Positions 5,410 to 11,663 of a DNA stretch of 15,508 nt are shown here, one piece after another. The stretch lies in NCBI GenBank assembly GCA_964480825.1, contig CAYZRJ010000012.1, positions 1 through 15,508 on the forward strand, written 5' to 3'. Made by a program: the position numbers and the translations under genes. Origin of the DNA: CAYZRJ01 sp964480825. GTDB taxonomy: Bacteria; Patescibacteriota; WWE3; UBA101185; UBA10185. The notes beneath the pieces were generated by a model. It saw only the letters and a list, made by a program, of their open reading frames with translations. It did not search any database and was not told the DNA's origin. Each line of letters opens with the position of its first letter. Positions within the stretch are counted from its first letter, which is position 1.

Positions 5410-6399
5410 CTAGGATTGAGTTTGCGCGACCTTGTGTGAGACATGTTCCAAGATCTCCTTTGTAGCTTCGCAGAATGGTGTTTTCGGCAGTATTTCGCCG
5501 GTTTCTGTATAGCGCGCAGCGGTACATCCGTTATTGCAAGCAAACCTCCACTTGCAACCATTGCAGTCGTCAGCAAGAGAATGCGCTTGTGCTTGGTACA
5601 CTAGGTAGTCAGGACGCTGTTGAATCTGCTCAAAGGTTTGGTCTTGAACAGAGCCAAAACATAGCGCGGGGATTCCATGTAATCTACCACATGGGTATGC
5701 GTTACCAATCCCATCTACACTGAGGTACTTGTGACAACCATTAGCCATCGAACATATTTGGGGTATATGTCCCAAAGCAGCCGTAACATAGTGGCGAAAG
5801 CTGCGGATTCTGATGGTTGGATCGTCTAATTCAAACCAGTGGTCAAACGCAACTTTAACAAAACATGCGTAATCCGCCGGAGTAACTTCTTGCGTCCATG
5901 TACCGTCAGCACTTATTGCGGTAAAACACGGCGAGAAGTCAAAGATCCTAAAACGCTCGCGCATGAAATCAAACACACGCAACGGATCCTCTAGCGTCTT
6001 CTTGGTCACCACTGCTCCAACACCAAGATTAACTCCCGCTTTTTGAAGTATTACCGCGCCGCGCATAGCATCTTCGTAAGAACCTTTACCACCAGGGTAT
6101 TTGCGATGTGCATCGTGCACGTCTTGTGGTCCGTCAATGCTAATTCCCACCTTAAACTTGTTTGCCTTAAGAAAATGCGCCCATTCTTTGGTGATCAAAA
6201 CACCGCTTGTCTGGATATGATTCTCTACAGGCGCACACAAATTTAGTTCAGTGACAAGTTTCTGCTGTATCCACACAACATGTTCGTAAAACTCAATTCC
6301 AGCTAATGTTGGCTCCCCACCATGCCAGATAATTTCGTACTTGCTTTGTGGGTAACGCATGAAATTATTGAGCAACGCGCTTAGCGTATCCAATGACAT
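5410..6399 (-). CDS. Radical SAM/SPASM peptide-maturase-like protein lacking the N-terminal CX3CX2C motif
   Basis: The protein has 329 residues. It joins the radical SAM barrel at MSLDTLSALLNNF and carries the SAM-contact motif WHGGEP (GGEP at 27-30), a typical IQTSG strand (63-66), GISIDGP (85-91) and a C-terminal SPASM domain. SPASM cysteines lie at 216, 222, 237, 247, 279, 282, 288, 292 and 310, arranged C-x2-C-x5-C-x3-C in the late cluster. Relatives are sulfatase-maturase and RiPP-maturase type enzymes. They normally begin 45-60 residues earlier with CNLxCxYC, which ligates the SAM-cleaving [4Fe-4S] cluster; here that part is missing. An in-frame GTG at 6537 would add 46 residues, but they form no CX3CX2C and lie under another ORF with a better ribosome-binding site. 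The likely state is N-terminal deletion and loss of catalysis, unless the missing segment is supplied otherwise. GC is clearly higher than in the flanks. Confidence 0.75.
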   Translation of the reverse strand: MSLDTLSALLNNFMRYPQSKYEIIWHGGEPTLAGIEFYEHVVWIQQKLVTELNLCAPVENHIQTSGVLITKEWAHFLKANKFKVGISIDGPQDVHDAHRKYPGGKGSYEDAMRGAVILQKAGVNLGVGAVVTKKTLEDPLRVFDFMRERFRIFDFSPCFTAISADGTWTQEVTPADYACFVKVAFDHWFELDDPTIRIRSFRHYVTAALGHIPQICSMANGCHKYLSVDGIGNAYPCGRLHGIPALCFGSVQDQTFEQIQQRPDYLVYQAQAHSLADDCNGCKWRFACNNGCTAARYTETGEILPKTPFCEATKEILEHVSHKVAQTQS

Positions 6400-6541
6400 G
6401 CTCGGTGGGGCTGTCGTCGGTATCGTCGTTTGAGTAGGAATCGCCTTCGTTGGGGTATTGGTAGTTGTCATAACCACCAATGCCAGCGGCGCATTTCTGC
6501 AACTCATCCTGGACAGCAGAAACAATCTTTTTGCCACCCAT
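6365..6541 (-). CDS. Small SD-led ORF overlapping radical SAM start; RiPP precursor candidate
   Basis: This 58-residue ORF begins MGGKKIVSAVQDELQKC, contains AAGIGG and then a Tyr/Asn/Asp-rich stretch (YDNYQYPNEGDSYSNDDTDD), and ends GYAKRVAQ. AAAGGAG lies 9 nt before the ATG and an extended -10 (TGC-TAAAAT, 6576-6584) lies further upstream, so this frame is the one clearly set up for translation. A short helical, charged leader, a small-residue AAGIGG segment and a polar tail suit a peptide modified by a radical SAM/SPASM enzyme, and the enzyme follows at once. The last 35 nt overlap the radical SAM frame, so the ORF's C-terminus may be an artefact of a deletion fusing the precursor gene to the enzyme gene. 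C17, I21 and Y24 have the spacing of a CX3CX2C motif; I treat that as coincidence. Confidence 0.5.
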   Translation of the reverse strand: MGGKKIVSAVQDELQKCAAGIGGYDNYQYPNEGDSYSNDDTDDSPTEHVIGYAKRVAQ

Positions 6542-6575
6542 CGTATTGATCTCCTTTCTATAGTTTAGTGGCTAC

Positions 6576-6605
6576 ATTTTAGCATAGAATTTGCTGTCAT
6601 ACCAA
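6576..6605 (-). promoter_or_regulatory. Promoter for the small ORF / radical SAM unit
   Basis: TGC-TAAAAT (6576-6584) with TTGGTA (6600-6605) 18 nt upstream; the leader of about 30 nt includes the AAAGGAG ribosome-binding site. It faces away from the 6671 gene's promoter within the same 130-nt gap. Confidence 0.5.
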
Positions 6606-6635
6606 TGAACTTGCGTATGTTGGTGTAGTCGTAGT

Positions 6636-6664
6636 TTTACAGAACAACCGGATTGGTCTAAACT
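6636..6664 (+). promoter_or_regulatory. Promoter giving leaderless mRNA for transglutaminase-like gene
   Basis: TTTACA (6636-6641), 17-nt spacer, TAAACT (6659-6664), then 6 nt to ATG 6671. No SD is present. Confidence 0.5.
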
Positions 6665-6670
6665 GACAAC

Positions 6671-7203
6671 ATGGAAGAATTTCTAAAATCTGGCAAACAA
6701 ACTGAAATTACAGACAAAATCAAGGATATTGCTAACTCCGTTGAAGGAGATGGCTTTGAATTCGTCATTAAATTACTTAGATTGGTAAATAAAAGCATCA
6801 AATATCCAGCACCTGAAGGTATCGAGTTTAACGATTATTTTAGAGCCAGAACAGCATTTCAAATAATTACAGAAGGTTTTGCAACAGGATGTCAGATTTC
6901 GCTTTGGCATACATTGCGATAACAAGAGCTAAAGGAATTCCAACTAAGTATGTCGAAGTTATATCAAAAGATTATTTTTCTGATGATCTTGATAAAGTTC
7001 GAGGGCATGTATTTGCCGAGTGTTATATTAAAGGTGAATGGTGGGGCGTCGATCCAATGGCAGGTTGTTTAAAATTCAATACTAAATATCCAAATTATGT
7101 TGTTTACGATAAGGGATTGGATTCTTGGGATTTGGGAATATACGATCTGAAGTCTATGCGCGAAAAATTCAAACCGTTTGCTCTAGAATACAAACAAAAG
7201 TAG
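6671..7203 (+). pseudogene. Transglutaminase-like cysteine protease, split by a -1 frameshift
   Basis: The first frame (6671-6922) carries an N-terminal helical part ending GFATGC (C74, codon 6890-6892); the second (6889-7203) continues with SDFALAYIAITRAKGIPTKY, GHVFAECYIKGEWWGVDPM and the C-terminus. Joined after C74, they give a 177-residue transglutaminase-core protein with Cys, His (GHVF) and Asp (GVDPM) of the catalytic triad, which is a normal size. One base appears to be missing at about 6892, right beside the catalytic cysteine. No slippery heptamer is seen there, so programmed frameshifting is unlikely; a real mutation or a sequencing error fits better. Proteins of this fold act as proteases or peptide/isopeptide-bond enzymes. 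It is divergent from the radical SAM unit and may or may not belong with it. Confidence 0.75.
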
Positions 7204-7326
7204 GTCATTGGTCGACTATAGCAGACGACGTTTGCAACTATTTTATTACCTCTAAAGAACTAGTTTATATACCCGATTATGCGTAAGTGTAGCCAAAATT
7301 ACCTTTGTTTTAGCCCCAGCCAAACA
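7204..7326. other. Non-coding spacer, nothing recognised
   Basis: No ORF with a start signal, tRNA, terminator or repeat could be supported here. It ends at the promoter of the next gene. Confidence 0.5.
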
Positions 7327-7355
7327 TTGACCTATAACTATCGTGGTGATATAAT
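7327..7355 (+). promoter_or_regulatory. Strong consensus promoter for 7397-7900
   Basis: TTGACC, 17-nt spacer, TATAAT: the best promoter in the window. The expected start near 7362 gives a leader of about 35 nt with AAAAGGAG 6 nt before the ATG. Confidence 0.8.
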
Positions 7356-7396
7356 AATGGCACAAATATTCATCCAACAGCAAAAAGGAGAAAACA

Positions 7397-7900
7397 ATGA
7401 TTCTTCGCACTTTGTTTACCAAGAAGGCCAAATCGTGGCCCGTCTGGCGTACTGTTGAACTCGGTACATATCGTGATGCCAAGGCAATGAAATCCGCCAT
7501 TGAGAATGCCGGAATGTACGTCTCGGGTTGGGCTGAGGACATCCTCGGTAAGGTTTCATTCGCACGTGCAAAGAAGACTTTGGATCTGGTGGTCGTGACA
7601 GTCGCCGATCTCGGTTTCCCTGAAGGCGCAACAACCAAAGAAATCTTAGATGCGGCAAAAAAGCAAGGCCTTTCAATTTGTCCTGCCGAAGTCGGTCCTC
7701 AACTCCGCCTGCAATACAAGGATCAGCCTCTTGGTGAATGGAACTTCATCGCCATGCAACCTATAGTCGACTCTGTTGGCGATTCCATGCTGTTCCTCGT
7801 GGGACGTCATGATGGTAAGCGATGGCTCAGCAGCGGCTTCGGTAATCCTGGTCTTCTATGGTTTAGTTTCTACCGCTTCGTGTTCGTGCTCGGCAAGTAG
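7397..7900 (+). CDS. Orphan 167-aa protein of unknown function, GC-rich cassette
   Basis: The protein begins MILRTLFTKK and reads WPVWRTVELGTYRDAK, then a helix, SGWAEDILGK, LVVVTVADLGFPEGATTKEI, LSICPAEVGPQLRL, GEWNFIAMQPI and RFVFVLGK at the end. The pattern is that of a small soluble alpha/beta protein. I believe similar proteins occur widely in Patescibacteria metagenomes, but no function is known to me. The gene stands out: it has a consensus promoter, strong SD, perfect 10-12 bp terminator, and codon and GC content (about half G+C) far above the flanking genes. It looks like a self-contained transcription unit acquired by transfer, possibly highly expressed. No signal peptide, membrane helix or catalytic motif is visible. 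Confidence 0.85.
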   Translation: MILRTLFTKKAKSWPVWRTVELGTYRDAKAMKSAIENAGMYVSGWAEDILGKVSFARAKKTLDLVVVTVADLGFPEGATTKEILDAAKKQGLSICPAEVGPQLRLQYKDQPLGEWNFIAMQPIVDSVGDSMLFLVGRHDGKRWLSSGFGNPGLLWFSFYRFVFVLGK

Positions 7901-7960
7901 TGCCCTTTGGACTTCGTCTCTTTGGTTTTGCACTTGCATCCTTAGAGCTTTGTCCTTCTA

Positions 7961-8004
7961 AAGCCTCGTATGTGAATTTTATTCATACGAGGCTTCCGTT
8001 TTTT
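7961..8004 (+). terminator. Strong intrinsic terminator after 7397-7900
   Basis: AAGCCTCGTATG / CATACGAGGCTT forms a 12-bp perfect stem (an alternative inner TGAAT/ATTCA helix is also possible), followed by CCG and TTTTTT. Confidence 0.9.
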
Positions 8005-8066
8005 AAATATACATTTTTTGTTAGAATAAAGTTGGTAGTAGGTGTATATGCGAATGACTAAGTGAG

Positions 8067-9239
8067 GTGACTTCAAAAGTTGGAAGAGGTTGGTGGCCGG
8101 GAAGGCCCAAGGTTGGTTATGTAAACATTAAGTATGACGGTGAAGAACCTGTTCAAATTGTAGATGAACAAAGGTTTCCGCTACTTCGTAGAGCAATAGA
8201 GTTGTTTTTAGATGGCAACCATACAGCACCACGAGTTTTGGAGATATTAAACGACGAGTGGGGTTTTAAAATGCGAAAAACCAAAAGAACCGGCGGTGGA
8301 AAGATGAGCAAAGGTAAGTTTTACAGCTTCCTATCAGATCCATTCTATTACGGAAAGTTGATTTGGGGAAAAGAACTTGGTGATGTTCATAAGAACCTGA
8401 AACGACTTATGAGCGAAGATGAGTTTTGGAAAGTACAGGCGTTACTCGGTAAACGTGGGCAAGCTAGACCAAGTGTCCATACAAAACTACCCTTTAGAGG
8501 TCTTATAAAATGTGGGGAGTGCCAAAGTACTTGGATCCCCTACGTTAGGTCGAGACAAAAGATTAACGGTACATTGAAACTGTACGAATACATTAGGTGT
8601 AACCACGATGGCATAAATAAGAAATGTACCCAAAAACAAGTAACCATCAAAGAAATTGAGAAACAGGTTTTGGAGTTGTTGGACCAGATAACAATATCGG
8701 AGGATTTCTGCAATTGGGCAATTGATTGGATTAAAAAGCAGCATCAAACAGAATCAAGCGATCAATTACAAATACTTAAAAATCTTGAAAACTCTTTGGA
8801 ACAAATACAAGGCCGCAAGAACAAGTTAGTCGAAATGTATATGGACAGCCTTTTAGACGGACAGGCAGACTATAAGAAACGCAAAGCTGATTTGGAAAAA
8901 GAGGAACAGGACATACAAAAAGAATTAAATGCCCTGAAAGCCCGAACAAACAATTGGATGGATTTGGCAATAAAAGCCTTCAACTTCGCCAAGAACGCCA
9001 GATATCACTTTGATCATGGAACATTTGAGGATAAAACTTTGATACTCCGAACCCTGGGATCGAACTTTTATATGTTAAACGGAAAACTGTGTGTTGACCT
9101 AATAAAACCCTTCTTTATCTTCAAAAACAATCAGAATTTAGTAAATGTGCCTTTTGAAACTATTGAAAACCAGGAATATGCGATGGTTGGTGCATCAAAC
9201 GGTGATTTTGAACATTGGTTTTTAAAATGGTCGGGGTAA
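8067..9239 (+). pseudogene. Large serine recombinase remnant without catalytic domain
   Basis: The frame opens with GTG at 8067 and begins GWWPGRPKVGYVN, the first motif of the DNA-binding 'Recombinase' domain of large serine integrases. This is followed by EILNDEWGFK, FYSFLSDPFYYGKLIW, a zinc ribbon (C149-x2-C152 ... C178 ... C187), a coiled coil (about 235-285) and a C-terminal tail. The approximately 150-residue N-terminal resolvase domain with the catalytic serine is missing, and an in-frame TGA lies only 12 nt before the GTG. No catalytic half is found elsewhere in the window. The last codons (WSG, stop) lie inside the antisense strand of tRNA-Pro, as expected if an element integrated at the tRNA 3' end and then decayed. 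A DNA-binding-only product cannot be excluded. Confidence 0.78.
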
Positions 9240-9304
9240 CTGGACTTGAACCAGTGGCCTCACGGTCCCAAACCGCGCGCTCTAGCCAACTGAGCTATAC
9301 CCCG
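9228..9304 (-). tRNA. tRNA-Pro(UGG)
   Basis: This 77-nt tRNA has acceptor stem CGGGGTA/TACCCCG, discriminator A and an encoded CCA. The C1-G72 pair is typical of bacterial tRNA-Pro. The anticodon stem is CGCGG/CCGTG with one G-T pair around loop TTTGGGA, so the anticodon is UGG. D-loop AGTTGGCTAGA and T-loop TTCAAGT are standard. Its 3' 12 nt overlap the 3' end of the recombinase remnant on the other strand, marking a likely old integration site. It lies 16 nt after the 9321-9938 gene on the same strand and could be co-transcribed with it. Confidence 0.96.
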
Positions 9305-9320
9305 ACGTTTAATCGGCAAA

Positions 9321-9938
9321 TTAACTTCCCAATTTTAGCATACTGACCTGTTTCCACACATTTTTAGCTACTACTTCGACGGGTTTATTGCCATTTATAA
9401 TCTTCCAACCGTATTTCTTGGCTAACATTCGGTGTATCTTCCTATTTGTTTTCCAAACGTTATATCCTGAATCTTCGTGTCTATGTCCATTTTCTTTTGC
9501 AACACTAAAGCGTTTTCCGTCTAGCAATATTGCCAAATCAGGTTCGACCAGTCCCCTATTTATTTTCTCGATCTTCGTTAGAGTTAATCCGTTTGTTATT
9601 CCCCATGCCATGCCGGTTCCTTTGTAGTCTTCAGCCACAATGTTTATTCCGCAATTTAATAAATCTATCAGTTGATCCTGAAAATCCTTACGATTTTTTG
9701 CATACAGTAGTTGAAATTCAAGTTCGTGCATTTTCGTACCTTTTCGTAAAACCGCATTTATCTTAGATCCGGTAGGTTTTAAATTATAAATCGGGTATTT
9801 AATGGCCAAGAAATTATTTTTATTCTCAATCATCTTTTGAGTCAACATTCTCATTTGACTGGTTTTTCCAAGATTGTTTGGTGCATATATTACAATAAAC
9901 TTGCCGCGTTTATTTATGTCTGCCACTAACTTACTCAT
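9321..9938 (-). CDS. Thymidylate-kinase-like P-loop protein, divergent
   Basis: The protein has 205 residues with a Walker A motif APNNLGKTSQ (19-28). The AEDYKGTGMAWG segment matches the 'DRY..S..AYQ' motif of dTMP kinases, EPDLAILLDGKRF matches the nucleotide-monophosphate-kinase strand before the lid, and a NGHRHED segment falls in the LID region. dTMP kinase phosphorylates dTMP to dTDP for DNA synthesis. The usual GxDGSGKST is altered to APNNLGKTS and the DR(Y/F) arginine is replaced, so substrate and activity are uncertain. The ATG at 9938 overlaps the stop of the upstream gene in ATGA, so the two are translationally coupled. Confidence 0.7.
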   Translation of the reverse strand: MSKLVADINKRGKFIVIYAPNNLGKTSQMRMLTQKMIENKNNFLAIKYPIYNLKPTGSKINAVLRKGTKMHELEFQLLYAKNRKDFQDQLIDLLNCGINIVAEDYKGTGMAWGITNGLTLTKIEKINRGLVEPDLAILLDGKRFSVAKENGHRHEDSGYNVWKTNRKIHRMLAKKYGWKIINGNKPVEVVAKNVWKQVSMLKLGS

Positions 9939-10636
9939 AAATTGGGAATAAGGTTGAGCAGAACCGTATCAAATGGTTTGGATTCGTAAACAAGACGAGA
10001 GTTGTTTATTAGATCGATAAGATGAAGTTTAAAAGTATAAGTACAAATCTCAGTGATCGCACACGCTGCAACTGTTAAATCTTTTTTGTCTACATTTCTG
10101 GATACTTCGGTTACTACAAAAACGTCGTTACTTAAGAAATAGGCTCTATCAAAATAACAGTTGTTTCTTGCTGAGCAATCGAGAATTCGTGCGTCAATAA
10201 TTTTATCTTCTTTTTGACCGTAAAAATGAACCTCGTTTGAAAGATATCCGTCACGCTCGATGTTTCTATAATCTAAATACTCGCGTTCGCTGGGAGAATA
10301 AACTATTTTAGCTGTATTTTTGTGTGATTCTAGATTATTTAAGAATTCTTCTTTTCGCGCTGGATCCTCTATCGAATAAACTTTCATCCATTTTGTGTTG
10401 TATATCTCCACCTCTTCGAGCATTTTAAAACCGTCTGCCTCGATAACTAAATCCTTGTTTCGTAAATTTGTTACCCAACGTTGAAATTGTCTGGATTCTT
10501 CTACTTTTTGAGGAAGTTTTGATCTATCGTTTGCGTTTTGTTGGCGAATATTTGAATACACTCCAAGACTGATAAATACAAAAGCTAACGCGAAAAGTAT
10601 ATATTGCCATTTTGCCGGAATTTCTTTGTTATCCAT
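9935..10636 (-). CDS. Membrane-anchored protein of unknown function
   Basis: The 233-residue protein has a short N-terminal tail, one membrane helix (about residues 11-27) and a soluble extracytoplasmic domain of about 200 residues with mixed strand/helix pattern. Two nearby cysteine pairs (LDCSARNNCYF and ACAITEICTY) may form disulfides. No known family is recognised. It ends in an ATGA overlap with the kinase-like gene. The ATG at 10636 follows TGC-TATATT by 8 nt, with AAAGG in between but too close to the ATG for a normal SD. Confidence 0.65.
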   Translation of the reverse strand: MDNKEIPAKWQYILFALAFVFISLGVYSNIRQQNANDRSKLPQKVEESRQFQRWVTNLRNKDLVIEADGFKMLEEVEIYNTKWMKVYSIEDPARKEEFLNNLESHKNTAKIVYSPSEREYLDYRNIERDGYLSNEVHFYGQKEDKIIDARILDCSARNNCYFDRAYFLSNDVFVVTEVSRNVDKKDLTVAACAITEICTYTFKLHLIDLINNSRLVYESKPFDTVLLNLIPNL

Positions 10637-10687
10637 ACCTTTCTAATATAGCAAATGGCGGTGCAGGTTGAAAGTGCGCCTAAAGTA

Positions 10688-11593
10688 CTAAAGACTTAAG
10701 AAGTCTATTATTTTTGCCCAGAAACTTTGGTTAACTGATGTTATCTTTCCTGTAATTGAATCTATCTCGATATCAACAGGGATTTGTATTCCAAATATTC
10801 CAAATAACTTTTCATTCTTTGAAGCTGTTCCTTCATATTTTAAAGTTCCTTGTGTAGTTTTAATTTCAAGCTCCACTTTGTTCACTTTAGATCCTAACCT
10901 ATCATTGTTTTCAATCTCTTGTTTAAGTTTGGCCTTTATTACTCTACTAAGCGCCGAATTTACCGTTGCGCCAGCCTTAGATATAAAGGTTAACTCAAAA
11001 TCATCATCTTCGGATTCATCTGATTCATCTTCATCGTCGTTTTTGCTAACAAGCTCCTCTTCTTTTATAGAGCCGTCAGCATTAAGCTTGGTTTTTTTGA
11101 TTAACTTGCCGTTTTGGTCATAGGTTAGGGATTTCATCTCAATTTTTGTGCCTTCAGTTTTTGTAAAGGTTTTTGTGATCGTTCCGTCTTCATTTGTGAC
11201 TGTAGATATTTCTACGGTTTCTTCGCCGTCATCAAGCTCGTCTTCAGAATCTTCAATATCGTCACTTTCCTCTATTTCTTCTTCGTCATCGTCACTGTCG
11301 TTGTTTTGTTCCTGGTCTTTGGTTTTTTCCTCTTGTTCATCTCGATCGTCTTGACTTTCATCTCTTCTATCTTTTTCATCGTTTTTGTCCTCATCTTCAT
11401 TTTTGTCTTCATCATCGTCGTTTGACTCATCCTTGTTTTCATCTTCGTCCGAAAGAACCGCGTTATTAGCAAATTTGTTTTCAACGGCGTTTTTAGTTAC
11501 AACACCCAGACCGACCACCACCAACAAAGCTATTATTATAGGCAAAGTAAGTACAGATAAAGTTATAGTAGTACGTTTTGGGAGTTTATTCAT
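10688..11593 (-). CDS. Membrane-anchored protein with a long Asp/Glu-rich linker
   Basis: The protein has about 301 residues. A basic start MNKLPKRTT leads into one membrane helix (about 8-33). A highly acidic low-complexity segment (about 46-135: D, E, N, K, S, Q; nearly no hydrophobics) follows. Then come a middle part with DGTITKTF and NADGSIKEE repeats, a second acidic patch, and a C-terminal folded domain ending QSFWAKIIDFLSL. The VDIEIDSITGKITSV stretch resembles a PepSY-type 'vDa.tG.v' hairpin; weak. Topology puts the acidic region outside the cell, where it could bind cations or keep the C-terminal domain away from the membrane. I choose ATG 11593 rather than an ATG at 11635, because TTGACA-17-CATACT lies between them and places transcription start at 11593. 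Confidence 0.72.
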   Translation of the reverse strand: MNKLPKRTTITLSVLTLPIIIALLVVVGLGVVTKNAVENKFANNAVLSDEDENKDESNDDDEDKNEDEDKNDEKDRRDESQDDRDEQEEKTKDQEQNNDSDDDEEEIEESDDIEDSEDELDDGEETVEISTVTNEDGTITKTFTKTEGTKIEMKSLTYDQNGKLIKKTKLNADGSIKEEELVSKNDDEDESDESEDDDFELTFISKAGATVNSALSRVIKAKLKQEIENNDRLGSKVNKVELEIKTTQGTLKYEGTASKNEKLFGIFGIQIPVDIEIDSITGKITSVNQSFWAKIIDFLSL

Positions 11594-11599
11594 AATTTT

Positions 11600-11628
11600 A
11601 GTATGGAGTTTTAAGTTTGTGATGTCAA
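11600..11628 (-). promoter_or_regulatory. Promoter giving leaderless mRNA for acidic protein
   Basis: TTGACA (11623-11628), 17-nt spacer, CATACT (11600-11605), 6 nt, ATG 11593. It decides the start choice. Confidence 0.6.
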
Positions 11629-11650
11629 TGACCAAACACCAAATAAGTAT

Positions 11651-11656
11651 TAGAAT
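11651..11656 (+). promoter_or_regulatory. -10 hexamer 7 nt before GTG 11664
   Basis: TAGAAT, then TTAAAGC, then GTG; TGACCA lies 16 nt upstream as a poor -35. Divergent from the promoter of the acidic protein, with interleaved elements. Confidence 0.35.
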
Positions 11657-11663
11657 TTAAAGC

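Noticed and set aside
5410..6537. Longer radical SAM form starting at GTG 6537 (375 aa)
   Set aside because: The extra 46 residues lack CX3CX2C, are Thr/Pro-rich and low in family character, and lie in the shadow of the SD-led small ORF.
4939..9227. A direct repeat of the tRNA-Pro 3' end marking the other attachment site
   Set aside because: I could not find a copy of the tRNA-Pro 3' sequence elsewhere in the window; serine integrases may leave only a 2-bp core.
9181..9239. A second tRNA relic in the recombinase C-terminus (VGASNG... region, TGATTTTGAAC)
   Set aside because: T-loop-like bases occur, but the spacing to any acceptor stem is wrong by about 5 nt and no stem pairs.
11148..11484. 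Ser-rich plus-strand and Lys/Met-rich minus-strand frames over the acidic region
   Set aside because: They are mirror frames of the GAT/GAA repeat-coded acidic linker of the 10688-11593 gene, with no start signals.
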